A stretch of 64,000 bases of DNA from positions 37,845-101,844 of the forward strand of contig JACQVF010000034.1 in assembly GCA_016209885.1 (NCBI GenBank), in the 5' to 3' direction. The stretch is from Gemmatimonadota bacterium. Its GTDB lineage: Bacteria; Gemmatimonadota; Gemmatimonadetes; Longimicrobiales; Gaopeijiaceae. The notes below the pieces were generated by a model. It was given only the letters and a program-made list of their open reading frames with translations. It searched no databases and had not been told where the DNA came from. The translations under genes were made by a program, and so were the position numbers. Positions within the stretch are counted from its first letter, which is position 1. Every line of letters begins with the position of its first letter. This document shows, piece by piece, positions 27,288-36,045 of the stretch.

Positions 27288-27899
27288 TCAGGTCGATTCG
27301 CCGCCGTCTTTACGGAAAGCGCCAGAGGGGTATCGTTCCAGGAGGAACTCGACGAAGTCCTCGTTCACAAGGGCGAAGCCGACGGCGCGGCGCACAGCGT
27401 CTACGGCGTCCCGGCCCGTGAGTCCGGGGTTGTGGCGGCAAAGCACCTCGGCGCAGATGAGCGCCGAGCGGTTGACGCCCGCATCGCAGTGTACCAGGAC
27501 CCTGCGGGCGTCGTCGAGCGCGGTGAGGACGTAATGCGTCAGGGCATCGACGCCGGCAACGTCCAGCTCGTCGCGCGAGCCGTCCACGAGGGGGTGGTGT
27601 AGGTAGGCGGGGCTCCGTCCGCCGCCGACCTGGAACGGCATGCGGGCCTGCCATTCGTCGACCCACAGATCGGGCTCGCTCCCCACATTCACGAGCACGG
27701 ACACGCCGAGCTCGAGGAGCGGCTCGAACCAGTAGGGCCGCCCCGACTGGAAGAGCCCGCCCGGGATAATCTCGGCGATCTGCGGGTCCACAGGCCGTCC
27801 CCGCGGCTGGAGGGTCTTTCGAGGCTGCGGCCGATCCCTGCAACTCTTCAAGATACGACGGCTGAGGAGGTTTGCGAATCGGAGCCTGCGAGTGGACAC
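27288..27899 (-). CDS. Dual-specificity (tyrosine) phosphatase-like protein
   Basis: 203 aa from GTG 27899, or 167 aa from GTG 27791. The cysteine-phosphatase P-loop HCDAGVNRS (His137, Cys138, Arg144) is followed by a helix (ALICAEVLCRHN). The upstream PGGLFQSGRPYWFEPLLELGVSVLVNVG matches the start of DSP folds and the DGSRDELD region could supply the general acid. It probably removes phosphate from phosphotyrosine or another phospho-substrate in the cytoplasm. The first 36 residues are strongly basic and unlike the family, so the shorter start may be right. Confidence 0.75.
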   Translation of the reverse strand: MSTRRLRFANLLSRRILKSCRDRPQPRKTLQPRGRPVDPQIAEIIPGGLFQSGRPYWFEPLLELGVSVLVNVGSEPDLWVDEWQARMPFQVGGGRSPAYLHHPLVDGSRDELDVAGVDALTHYVLTALDDARRVLVHCDAGVNRSALICAEVLCRHNPGLTGRDAVDAVRRAVGFALVNEDFVEFLLERYPSGAFRKDGGEST

Positions 27900-28049
27900 T
27901 GGCGGTGCGACGGGCCCGCGCGGCCAGCAGAATCATCTGATCGCTCCCCCCAGGGGTTGACCGGCGGACTTGTCCTAATACCTTCTTCTGCCCGGAACCT
28001 GCGGGGCCGGCCGGCGGCGACCGCGCTGCGGTGCGCTGGCCGCGGCGGG

Positions 28050-28091
28050 CCGGCTGCGGCGGTCCGGCTACGGCAATCCGGCTACGGCAGT
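28050..28091. repeat. 14-bp tandem repeat, three units
   Basis: CCGGCTRCGGCRRT three times head to tail, about 60 bases before the ABC operon. Units two and three differ at one position. Confidence 0.7.
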
Positions 28092-28151
28092 CGGGGGATA
28101 TAGCTTCACGCTTGGCGGCGTGAGGCTGACAGACGTACAGAGGTACGGCGT

Positions 28152-29135
28152 ATGATTCGGGCGTCGGGCCTGGTCAAGTACTTCGGCGGGAAGCGGGCGC
28201 TCGGGCCGGTCTCCTTCGAGATCGGCCGGGGCGAGACGGTGGCGTTCCTCGGCCTGAACGGCGTGGGGAAGACCACGCTGCTCCGCATCCTCGCCGGCGA
28301 CCTGCGGCCGTCTGCGGGAGCGCTCTTCCTGGACGGGGTGGACGGCGTGCGCGACCCGCACGAGGTGCGGCGCCGGGTGGGCTTCCTGCCCGAGCTTCCG
28401 CCCCTCTATCCGGACATGATCGTGGCCGATTACGTGCGCTTCGCCGGGCGCATCCGCGGGATGAACGCCGGGGAGCTGGAGCGCCGCATCCCGGCCGTCG
28501 AGGAGATCGCCCACATCGGGGAGGTGCGCGGCGAGCTCGTGCGCCATCTTTCCCATGGCTACCGCCAGCGGGTGGGCGTGGCGCAGGCGATCGTCCACGA
28601 GCCGGAGCTGCTCATCCTGGACGAGCCGACGCACGGGCTCGATCCGGTGCAGATCGTCGAGATGCGGTCGACGATCCGGAATCTCAAAGAGCACCACACG
28701 GTCCTCATCTCGAGCCACAACCTCCCGGAGATCAGCCAGACGTGTGACCGGCTCTTTGTCCTGGACGCCGGCGAGATCATCGCGTCGGGAACGGAGGAAG
28801 AGCTGTCGGTGCGGCTGCTGGGGGCGCGGCGCATGGAGGTAGCCGTGCGGGCTGCGGGGCAGGCGCCGGGCGAGGCGGCCGAGGCCGGCATCGCCGAGTG
28901 CATTCGCGGGGTCGAGGGCGTGCGCGCGGTGACGCCGGCCGGTCGCGAGGACGGCGCCCTCACCTTCCTGGTGGAGGCGGCGGAGGATCGCCGTCCGGAA
29001 GTCTGCCGCGCGCTCGTGGAGGCGGGCTACGCGGTGGTGCGGCTGGACCAGAGCCGGCGCAAGCTGGAGAGCGTGTTCCTCGAGCTGGTACAGGGAGCGG
29101 GCGGTGCGCGCGATCGGGATCATCTTCCGGCGTGA
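28152..29135 (+). CDS. ABC transporter ATP-binding protein (GldA-like)
   Basis: 327 aa. Full nucleotide-binding domain: Walker A GLNGVGKTT (~37-45), Q-loop region GFLPELPPLYPDM, signature LSHGYRQRVGVAQAI, Walker B LLILDEPTHGLDP, and the H-loop SSHNLPE. After ~215 comes a C-terminal domain like those of GldA and related export ATPases. It powers the membrane components encoded directly downstream. First of four overlapping genes (28152-32908). In Bacteroidota the homologous GldA/F/G set supports gliding; here gliding is not implied. Confidence 0.85.
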   Translation: MIRASGLVKYFGGKRALGPVSFEIGRGETVAFLGLNGVGKTTLLRILAGDLRPSAGALFLDGVDGVRDPHEVRRRVGFLPELPPLYPDMIVADYVRFAGRIRGMNAGELERRIPAVEEIAHIGEVRGELVRHLSHGYRQRVGVAQAIVHEPELLILDEPTHGLDPVQIVEMRSTIRNLKEHHTVLISSHNLPEISQTCDRLFVLDAGEIIASGTEEELSVRLLGARRMEVAVRAAGQAPGEAAEAGIAECIRGVEGVRAVTPAGREDGALTFLVEAAEDRRPEVCRALVEAGYAVVRLDQSRRKLESVFLELVQGAGGARDRDHLPA

Positions 29136-29835
29136 GCTGGCGGCCTACCTGACGTCGCCGCTCGGCTACATCGTGGCCGCGTCCGTGCTCCTGGTGGATG
29201 GGCTGCTCTTCTATGCCCAGGCGCTGGGGCCCGCCGCGGGCGAGCGCCTCTCGGCCGAGGTGCTGGCCCGCTTCTTCTACAACACGAGCGGGCTGGTGTC
29301 CGTGGCGGCGGTGGCGCTCTCGATCCGGCTCATCGCCGAGGAGCGGCAGATCGGCAGCGCGGTGCTGCTCAGCACCTCACCGGTGCGCGACCGCGAGATC
29401 GTGCTGGGCAAGTTCCTTTCCGCGTTCGCGTTCCTGGCCGGAATGACGGTGGTCAGCATCTACATGCCGCTCCTCATTCTGGTGAACGGCAAGATCTCGT
29501 TCAGCCAGATCTGCGTCGGCTATCTCGGGCTATTCCTCCTGGGCGCAGCGATCCTGGCCATCGGCGTATTCGCCTCGGCGCTCACGCGGCACCCGCTCGT
29601 GGCGGCGGCGGTGGGCTCCGCGCTCACGGGCACCATGTTCCTGTTCTATCCGCTCTCCTTCGTCGTTGACCCGCCGCTCTCCGACATGTTCGCCGCGCTG
29701 GCCGTCCACGGGCGCCACTTCCCGGGCTTCCAGATCGGCGTGCTCCATCTGCGGGACGTGGTCTACTACCTGTCCGTGACCTACTTCTTCCTGCTCCTGG
29801 CCACGAAGACGCTGGAGGCCAAGCGATGGGAGTGA
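29104..29835 (+). CDS. ABC-2 type permease (GldF-like)
   Basis: 243 aa, about six transmembrane helices: near 15-35 (after RELAAYLTSPLGYIVAA), 60-80, 105-130, 140-160, 170-195 and 215-235. The opening FRRELAAYLTSPLGYIVA is typical of GldF-like permeases. GTG start, overlapping the ATPase gene by 32 bases; its own stop overlaps the next gene by 10 bases. It should form the channel with the ATPase and the GldG-like partner. Confidence 0.85.
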   Translation: MRAIGIIFRRELAAYLTSPLGYIVAASVLLVDGLLFYAQALGPAAGERLSAEVLARFFYNTSGLVSVAAVALSIRLIAEERQIGSAVLLSTSPVRDREIVLGKFLSAFAFLAGMTVVSIYMPLLILVNGKISFSQICVGYLGLFLLGAAILAIGVFASALTRHPLVAAAVGSALTGTMFLFYPLSFVVDPPLSDMFAALAVHGRHFPGFQIGVLHLRDVVYYLSVTYFFLLLATKTLEAKRWE

Positions 29836-31889
29836 GGCTGCCGCGGACGGCGCCCTGGTGGCTCACCTGGCTGCTTCTGGGCGGGCTCGGCTCGCTCTTC
29901 CTCGGCGAGCGCGTGCTCGCCACCGTCACGGCGGCGCGCGCCGTGCTCTCGGGGCTGGGCGCCCTGGCGGTGCTCGGCTGCCTGGCCTGGCGCATCGTCT
30001 CCTGGCGCGGGGCGGAGGGCGAAGCCCGGAGCGTGGAGCGGATGCTGCTCGTGAGCTACGGCGGCTGCGTGCTGGCCCTGGCGGGCTACCTCGTCTCCAG
30101 CGAGGACGGGATGCGCTGGCTGGGCATCGCGTTCGCGGAGGACGAGGCTCGGAGCCGTTACCGGGTCATCGTGCAGGTGCTCTGGACGATCGTACTCGCG
30201 TCATCGCTCCTGCCCGCGCTCGGCGTGCAGCTTGCCCTGGGCGCCCACCGTCACGCCCGGGGCCAGGCGCTGGGCCTGGAAGGGCTACGGGTTGCGGAAA
30301 TGGCCGCGGGCGGCGCGACCATCGCGCTGGCGGCGGCGTTCCTCTTCCTGCTCGGCTACATCGCCTCGGAGCGCGACAAGACGCTGGACGTGAGCTACTT
30401 CAAGACGTCGAGCCCGGGCACGGCCACGCAGGCGGCGGTCTCGAACCTGAGCGAGGCGCTGCGAGTGCTCCTCTTCTTCCCGGACGTGAATCCGGTCAAG
30501 GACGAGGCGTTGCGCTACTTCCGCTCCCTGGCGGATGCCACCGGGCGCGTGCAGATCGAGGAGTATGACCGACTGGTGTCGCCGAGGCTCGCCCTGGAGC
30601 ACCAGGTGACGGAGGACGGCACGATCATCCTGCTGAAGGGCGACCGCAGGGAGCGCATCAGCCTGCCCGCCGAACTGCCCAGCGCCCGGTCGCGGCTGCG
30701 CCGGCTGGACCGGGAGGTGCAAACCCTGGTCATGACGATGCTGCGGGAGCGGCGCACCGCGTATCTCAGCGTGGGCCACGGCGAGGCCAATGACCCGGAG
30801 TCCCGGGGTCCGCTGGCGGCAGGCGGCCTCGCGGGCGTGAACGCGCTCAAGGAGATCCTGCATCTCCTGAACTACGACGTGGAGGATCTCGGCCTCCAGA
30901 ACGGCCTGGGCCAGGACGTGCCGGATGATGCGGCCATGGTCATCGTGCTGGGGCCCCGGCGGCCGTTCCTGCGGGAGGAGCTCGCCTCGCTCGACCGCCA
31001 CCTCCAGCGGGGCGGCTCGCTCTTGCTCGCGCTGGACCCCGAGGGCGACTTCCGCATGGGGCCCGTCGAGGAGCGCCTCGGCGTGCGGTTCGTCCCCGTG
31101 CCGCTCGCGGATGACCGGCAGTATCTGCGGCAGCGCGGCAACCTCTCCGACCGGCGGCTCATCATTACGGACCGCTTCTCCTCGCACGCGGCTGTGACCA
31201 CGTTGGGTCGTGCGGGCGTGGGCGCCGGCATTCTGCTGGCGGGTGCCGGATACCTCGAGCGGACGGATACGGCGGGGCCGGGCCCGAGCTTCGTCGTGCG
31301 CTCGCTGCCGAGCACGTTCGCGGACGTGAACGGCAACTTCGAGTTCGACGAGGGCAAGGAGGCTCGCGAGTCGTACGACCTTGTGGCCGCGGTGGAGCCG
31401 AAACCGGATACGACCGCGGCGATGAGGAACGACACGGCCGGCCCGGGCGGCGGGTCCGGCGCGGGGGCGGGCTCCAACGGCGCCGTGACCCGCGGTGGCG
31501 GCGCCGCGTCCGGGCCGAGCCAGTCCCCCGGGGACAGCGCGGCCTGGAAGACCGCCGACACGCCGGCGCAAACGGCCGAGGCGAGGAAGGAAGCGGCACG
31601 CGGGATGCGTGCCCTGGTCTACGCCGACGCGGAGATGTTCACGGACCCGGTGGTGGTGAGCCTGGGGCTCAATGCGGCGCTGGTGGCGGACGGCGTCCGG
31701 TGGCTGGGTGGCGAGGAGGCGCTGGCCGGCGAGACGGAGTCGGAGGAGGACGTGCCGATCCAGCATACCAAGACCGAGGACGTGGCCTGGTTCTACTCGA
31801 CGATCCTGGGCGCGCCGGCCCTCGTGCTCGCCGGCGGCCTGGTGGCCGTCTACCGGCGCCGGCGGCGCCGGAGGAGTGAGCCGCAATGA
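29826..31889 (+). CDS. GldG-like ABC auxiliary membrane protein
   Basis: 687 aa. Several N-terminal transmembrane helices (~10-180), then a large extracytoplasmic ABC_transp_aux-type region starting near LDVSYFKTSSPGTATQ (~195) and including IEEYDRLVSPRLALEHQV, TAYLSVGHGEANDP and MVIVLGPRRPF. A Gly/Ser/Ala low-complexity insert lies at ~530-580. The C-terminus is a single transmembrane helix (PALVLAGGLVAVYRRRRRRR). It is the substrate-side partner of the permease. The start overlaps the permease gene and the end overlaps the DUF4340 gene (ATGA). Confidence 0.82.
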   Translation: MGVRLPRTAPWWLTWLLLGGLGSLFLGERVLATVTAARAVLSGLGALAVLGCLAWRIVSWRGAEGEARSVERMLLVSYGGCVLALAGYLVSSEDGMRWLGIAFAEDEARSRYRVIVQVLWTIVLASSLLPALGVQLALGAHRHARGQALGLEGLRVAEMAAGGATIALAAAFLFLLGYIASERDKTLDVSYFKTSSPGTATQAAVSNLSEALRVLLFFPDVNPVKDEALRYFRSLADATGRVQIEEYDRLVSPRLALEHQVTEDGTIILLKGDRRERISLPAELPSARSRLRRLDREVQTLVMTMLRERRTAYLSVGHGEANDPESRGPLAAGGLAGVNALKEILHLLNYDVEDLGLQNGLGQDVPDDAAMVIVLGPRRPFLREELASLDRHLQRGGSLLLALDPEGDFRMGPVEERLGVRFVPVPLADDRQYLRQRGNLSDRRLIITDRFSSHAAVTTLGRAGVGAGILLAGAGYLERTDTAGPGPSFVVRSLPSTFADVNGNFEFDEGKEARESYDLVAAVEPKPDTTAAMRNDTAGPGGGSGAGAGSNGAVTRGGGAASGPSQSPGDSAAWKTADTPAQTAEARKEAARGMRALVYADAEMFTDPVVVSLGLNAALVADGVRWLGGEEALAGETESEEDVPIQHTKTEDVAWFYSTILGAPALVLAGGLVAVYRRRRRRRSEPQ

Positions 31890-32908
31890 GGCTCGCCGTC
31901 GTTCACGCGTTGCTCCTGGCGGCGGCCCTCGCCTTCGCCTACCAGACCTGGACGCGCGACACGTCGGCGCGCACCGTGGCCGGGCTGGCGACCCTGTGGG
32001 AGCGGTCGCCGAATGAGATCGCCGCCGTCTCGTACCAGGCGGACGATAAGACGGTGGTTGTGGAGCGCCGCTCGGCCGGCGAGGGAGAATTCCTCTGGGG
32101 CACCAGCTTCGCGAGGCGCCGCCCGTTCGCGGCCGCGGCGCAGCCGGCGGGCGCGGACACAGCGCCGGGCGCGAAGCCGGCCGAAACGGTGGACACCTCG
32201 GAGTTCCTGGTGGGCGAAGAGGGGAAGCGGCTGTTCGAGGAGCTGGCTACGCTCAGGGCGGTCCGCGATCTGGGCGTCGTCGAGGATACGGCGCGCCGGC
32301 GCGAGTACGGCCTGGTCGAGCCCACGGGGCGCATCGTGATCCAGTTCCGGGACGAGGCCCGGGAGCTCGAGGTCGGCGGAGACATCTACGGCTCGGGTGA
32401 CCGCTATGTCCTCGAGCCGCAGAGCGGCCGCACGTATGTCGTCTCCGGCAGCCTGATCCGGCTCGCCGAGGCCGGGGACCTCACTCTCATGGAGCGGCGG
32501 CTCCACGCCTTCGAGGCGGACAAGGTGGCCACCGTTAGAGTGCGAAGCTCGACGCGTGAGCGGACCATGCAGCGCAGCGGCGGCCAGCAGTTCGGCTCGT
32601 CTGTCTGGACGCGACCGGAGACGCCGGACCAGCCGGACCAGACCTTCGCCAACTTCATGCAGCGCCTCGAGCAGCTCTGGATCTCCGGCTACGCGACCAC
32701 CCTCGACCCCTCCACTCTGAGCCTCGTGGTCCGTGTGGACTACTTCGGCGAAGAAGGGCCGCCTTTGGGCTATCTCGAGCTGCTCAAGCGGACGAACGCC
32801 GAGCGCAAGGTCGAGTACTACCTCAGAACCGAGCTCGGCCGCGTGCTGACCCGCACCTATGAGGGGCTGGCCGAGAGCGTGGACAAGGACGTGGCACAGC
32901 TCTTCTGA
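31886..32908 (+). CDS. DUF4340-domain protein
   Basis: 340 aa. N-terminal membrane anchor (~5-22, AVVHALLLAAALAFAYQ), then a DUF4340 region (~35-330) with EIAAVSYQADDKTVVVERR, LFEELATLRAVRDLGVVED and YGLVEPTGRIVIQF. Proteins of this family regularly follow GldG-like genes and are thought to work with the transporter at the periplasmic face; the exact role is unknown. ATGA overlap with the upstream gene makes it the last member of the operon. Confidence 0.8.
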   Translation: MRLAVVHALLLAAALAFAYQTWTRDTSARTVAGLATLWERSPNEIAAVSYQADDKTVVVERRSAGEGEFLWGTSFARRRPFAAAAQPAGADTAPGAKPAETVDTSEFLVGEEGKRLFEELATLRAVRDLGVVEDTARRREYGLVEPTGRIVIQFRDEARELEVGGDIYGSGDRYVLEPQSGRTYVVSGSLIRLAEAGDLTLMERRLHAFEADKVATVRVRSSTRERTMQRSGGQQFGSSVWTRPETPDQPDQTFANFMQRLEQLWISGYATTLDPSTLSLVVRVDYFGEEGPPLGYLELLKRTNAERKVEYYLRTELGRVLTRTYEGLAESVDKDVAQLF

Positions 32909-32980
32909 TGCCGGGCCGCCTGTCCCGCACACCGCTGCGGTCCCGGCGTCGCCGGCGTGGCCGGCCTTACCGGTGTCACC

Positions 32981-33130
32981 ACCGGGGTCAACCGGCGTCA
33001 GCCGGCGTCAGCCGGCGTCAGCCGGCGTCAGCCGGCGTCAGCCGGCGTCAACCGGCGTCAACCGGGGTCAACCGGGGTCAACCGGGGTCAACCGGGGTCA
33101 ACCGGCGTCAGCCGGGGTCAGCCGGGGTCA
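32981..33130. repeat. Perfect-period 10-bp tandem repeat array, 15 units
   Basis: Fifteen consecutive 10-mers of consensus RCCGGSGTCA run from 32981 to 33130 with only R (A/G) and S (C/G) varying; degenerate units extend left to about 32,945. The variants are ordered in blocks, as expected from unit duplication. The array starts about 70 bases after the DUF4340 stop and ends 163 bases before the RNase P RNA. The rest of 32909-33293 holds no gene that I can support. Confidence 0.9.
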
Positions 33131-33293
33131 CCGCCCCTTTACCCTCACTGCGGAGCGGCTTAGTTTTCGGTGCGTCGCAGAACGAGTTTCTGAACAGTGG
33201 TCCGGGCTCAACACACACCTCGGACTGCAGAGTCGGTGCCGCGGGGAAAACCACCACGCGGCACTCTTTGCCCGTCGGGCTGTTTGACATTTC

Positions 33294-33683
33294 GGGGTGC
33301 GCGAGGAGGGTCGCCGGTGGACCGGCTCGTCCGGTGCCGCCGGAGGAAAGTCCGAGCTCCACAGGGCAGGGTGCCGGGTAACGCCCGGGCGCCGCAAGGC
33401 GACGGAAAGTGCCACAGAGAACAGACCGCCGATGGCCTCGCTTCTCCGGAAGAGAGGCTCAGGCAAGGGTGAAACGGTGCGGTAAGAGCGCACCGGGCCC
33501 CTGGTAACAGGGGTCGCACGGCAAACCCCACCCGGAGCAAGGCCAAGTAGGGGACAAGGAGTGGCCCGCTCCGCCCGAGTCCCGGGTAGGCCGCTCGAGG
33601 CCCGTGGCGACACGGGTCCCAGATAGATGACTCTCGCCCCGTCTCACGGCGGGGAACAGAACTCGGCTTACTCCGCACACCCC
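33294..33683 (+). ncRNA. rnpB: RNase P RNA (bacterial type A)
   Basis: The catalytic RNA of RNase P, which trims tRNA 5' leaders. Conserved blocks are visible: GAGGAAAGTCCG with CTCCACAGGGC (33350-33370 area), GCCACAGAGAACAGACCGCC, GGTGAAACGGTGCGGTAAGAG, and the 3' block ACAGAACTCGGCTTACT (33657-33672). The ends were set by the P1 helix: GGGGTGCGCG (33294-33303) pairs with CGCACACCCC (33674-33683) except at one position. Length about 390 nt is normal. A tRNA-Arg gene follows 44 bases later. Confidence 0.93.
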
Positions 33684-33692
33684 GACGTTTTC

Positions 33693-33718
33693 GCGGATCC
33701 CATAGCAGCGGGGTCCGC
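33693..33718 (+). terminator. Stem-loop between rnpB and tRNA-Arg
   Basis: GCGGATCCC and GGGGTCCGC pair (one mismatch) around an 8-base loop. There is no U-run after it, so it may be a processing structure rather than an intrinsic terminator. Confidence 0.35.
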
Positions 33719-33727
33719 CTCAACTGT

Positions 33728-33801
33728 GCGCCCGTAGCTCAGGTGGATAGAGCGTCGGCCTCCGGAGCCGAAGGTCCGCGGTTCGAATCCGCGCGGGCGT
33801 A
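33728..33801 (+). tRNA. tRNA-Arg (anticodon CCG)
   Basis: Complete cloverleaf. The acceptor GCGCCCG (33728-33734) pairs with CGGGCGT (33794-33800, one G-U), and the discriminator is A33801. The anticodon loop CTCCGGA has CCG at 33762-33764, and the T arm GGTTCGAATCC is canonical. A tyrosine integrase lies 117 bases downstream and reads toward the tRNA, so this gene is the likely attachment site of the island to its right. Confidence 0.95.
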
Positions 33802-33917
33802 TTTCACAGGACAAAGCCCCGCAGTGGCTTCGATCCACTGCGTGGCTCCCCAGTGTCGGGAAGGGCCGGAGGTCAGTGCCGTTAACAGTGCCAAACCGGG
33901 CGAAAAAAAGAGAGGAC

Positions 33918-35180
33918 TCACGCTTTCGTGAGCTTCTGCAGCCTTTCCCCGAGCCTCTCGAGCCTCTCCCGGAGCTTCTCCATGTGCTGCTCCACTCGGA
34001 ACTCCACAACCTCTGATCGGTGCCGGACGTCGCCCAAGTGGCCGTAGACGCGGTCCACAAGATTCTGGCCGCCATGGCCCATCCATTTCGCCACGGTCCA
34101 GGGCGAAACGGGCGCCCCGCGATCCACGAGCTGAAGCGCCGCCGCGCAGTAGGTGTGACGGAACATCTTCGTCCGGATCTCGCCCTCTGCGAAACCTGCC
34201 AACTCAGCCACGGCATCCAACGCCTTCCGCAGGTCCGTGACCATCCCCGTGCCGGCCGGCGACGGGAAGAGGAGTCCCGAAACTCTCCCGGCCCCGAAGA
34301 TGTGCTCCTGGAGCACAGTGCGGAGCTGGGGAAACAGGGGCACAACCCGGTGGGACGTCCGCGTCTTCAGCCGTCGATGCGGGTGCGGCCGGAATGTGAT
34401 CGTGCCCCGGTCGAAGGACACGTCCTCCGCGAGCAGGCCGAAGACCTCGCTCTGTCGCCCGCCCGTCAACAGAAATGTCGCCACGATGCCGTAGACGTAA
34501 GGCTGCGCCAGATCGCGCCGCTTCGGCTTGTAAAGGCGTGCTGCCTCCAGGAAAAGGGCAGCCTCATGAACCTCAAGCCACCGCTCTTCCGCACGGGCCG
34601 CCGTGGGCTTGACGGTGAGCGCGGCGACCGGGTTCCACCCCGTCGGGACGGATCTATCTTCGGCACCGCGGCGAAAGAGGTTCGAGAGGTCGTTCAGGTG
34701 ATGGCGGACAGTGCCGCCAGACAGCGTCCCGCCCCTTCCGCTCTTGAGGGTGGAGAGCCACGCGGCGAAATCTCGGACTTCCTGCGGCTTGATGGACGCG
34801 AGCACACGATCGGCACCGAAGAACTCTACTGCACGCTCGAGGCGGTGCTGACTCTCTGCAAGCCACCGTTTTGTCACGCTCCCCTCACGCGCTTTGCACC
34901 GGAGGTGGTGATCGGCGAATTCCTGAAGGGCGCCCAGGCGTTCGACGCCCAGGAGCACCTTGCTTCGCCTTCGCTCCTCCAGCTCCTTCACGCGGGCGGT
35001 TGCGAGCTCGGCCGCTAGGTCCGGGTCCGTCGTGGCGCGGGTTCCATCCGGCGGTATCAAGGCTTGCCGCGCAGGCTCGTCCGCTCGCAGAACATCTTGG
35101 AAGTCTCGGAAATCGCCGTAGGCCCGACGCTCACCGCCCTGCCTCCGCCAGTAGATCCGGGACGTCTTCCTCCTTGGCAT
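33918..35180 (-). CDS. Tyrosine-recombinase island integrase
   Basis: 420 aa. N-terminal Arg/Lys-rich DNA-binding part, a SAM-like core-binding domain (~85-175), and a catalytic domain (~195-390). Visible catalytic residues are Arg242 (LTGGRQSEVFGL), Arg341 (FRHTYCAAAL; the first box histidine is Lys here), His369 (MGHGG) and the nucleophile Tyr379 (LVDRVYGHL). The last ~30 residues are a coiled-coil-like charged helix. It integrates or excises a mobile element at a tRNA. A GGGAGGA site precedes the ATG. It lies 23 bases after the repressor gene on the same strand, facing tRNA-Arg(CCG). Confidence 0.9.
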   Translation of the reverse strand: MPRRKTSRIYWRRQGGERRAYGDFRDFQDVLRADEPARQALIPPDGTRATTDPDLAAELATARVKELEERRRSKVLLGVERLGALQEFADHHLRCKAREGSVTKRWLAESQHRLERAVEFFGADRVLASIKPQEVRDFAAWLSTLKSGRGGTLSGGTVRHHLNDLSNLFRRGAEDRSVPTGWNPVAALTVKPTAARAEERWLEVHEAALFLEAARLYKPKRRDLAQPYVYGIVATFLLTGGRQSEVFGLLAEDVSFDRGTITFRPHPHRRLKTRTSHRVVPLFPQLRTVLQEHIFGAGRVSGLLFPSPAGTGMVTDLRKALDAVAELAGFAEGEIRTKMFRHTYCAAALQLVDRGAPVSPWTVAKWMGHGGQNLVDRVYGHLGDVRHRSEVVEFRVEQHMEKLRERLERLGERLQKLTKA

Positions 35181-35203
35181 CTGTCACATCCTCCCTCCGT
35201 TAC

Positions 35204-35902
35204 TCACCCCTTCTTCCTCCTGCTTCTCCTCTTCCTCTTAGTGGCCTTTGCTGCTTTTCCCGAGCTCTCTTGGCCAGCGTAGTGAGTGACGATCCCGAGC
35301 GCGTGCGCCGCCGCGGAAACGTAGGCCCGAGCCATCCTTTCTTCGTCGTCGGGGATTGTCACAGGAAGGATGCTGAGTGGAGCTGCGATGCAGCGCCCGA
35401 TGAGCCGTCCGGCCTCGCGATAGCTCTCGACGCCGCTCTTCGGGCTGATCTCCTTGAGCGTGTGGGCCAGCTCGATCGCGATGGTCACCAGGCACCGGTA
35501 TTCGGACATGAGATGCTTCTGGAGGGGAAGCGTCTCGGTCAGCCCGTGCAAAGCGGCACGACTCAACGGATCCTCCACATCCGTCTCACCCACCTCTCGT
35601 GCGCGCTCCTCGTGGCCGCGCCGGATGGCCTCACCTGTTTCGTCCGGCAGGCCCATACCGAACACAAGCCACTCGGGGCGTATGTTCAGCAAGTCGGCCG
35701 CCTCCCCAAGCCATTCGAGCGACGGCGTTGAAGTCCCATCGAGATAGGACAGAATGCTCTGGTAGCTGACTCCTTTCTGGCCGCCGCGACCGCGCAAGCG
35801 GGCCTCCATTGCTGCGGCGAAGGCCTTCTTGTCCCGCTTGCCTCCGGGCGGGTTTGGCCACCGCTCGAGCGCCGCCTCTAGTCTCTTGCCGATTGCCTGC
35901 AT
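35204..35902 (-). CDS. XRE-like repressor-type DNA-binding protein
   Basis: 232 aa. A lambda-repressor-like HTH appears at ~25-75: SYQSILSYLDGTSTPSLEWLGEAADLLNIRPEWLVFGMG has the layout of phage repressors (helix-turn-helix, then WLxxG). The middle is helical and the end is a Lys/Arg-rich tail (KRKRRSRRKKG). Likely controls the integrase and the divergent gene at 36046. GGGAGGAG precedes ATG 35902; the frame is open upstream to 36100 but through AT-rich non-coding sequence. Confidence 0.7.
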   Translation of the reverse strand: MQAIGKRLEAALERWPNPPGGKRDKKAFAAAMEARLRGRGGQKGVSYQSILSYLDGTSTPSLEWLGEAADLLNIRPEWLVFGMGLPDETGEAIRRGHEERAREVGETDVEDPLSRAALHGLTETLPLQKHLMSEYRCLVTIAIELAHTLKEISPKSGVESYREAGRLIGRCIAAPLSILPVTIPDDEERMARAYVSAAAHALGIVTHYAGQESSGKAAKATKRKRRSRRKKG

Positions 35903-35956
35903 CCCGGGGACTCCTCCCTGTCCGACACAAACGTTATATATACGATAATAACACAC

Positions 35957-35985
35957 TTGACTTCGCGCAAGAACCACATTACGTT
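35957..35985 (+). promoter_or_regulatory. Promoter candidate for the divergent HTH gene
   Basis: TTGACT (35957-35962), a 17-base spacer, then TACGTT (35980-35985), upstream of the gene at 36046. The neighbouring 35927-35950 is unusually AT-rich (CGTTATATATACGATAATAA), a natural place for repressor operators controlling both directions. Confidence 0.45.
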
Positions 35986-36045
35986 TCAGCTGTAGGTAAC
36001 TCAACAGACTTAGCAGGTGAAGGGTCGTTTCGAGGAGGATGGGGG

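Noticed and set aside
32981..33130. Possible CRISPR array
   Set aside because: Units are 10 bp and directly abutting, with no spacers of unique sequence; it is a simple tandem repeat.
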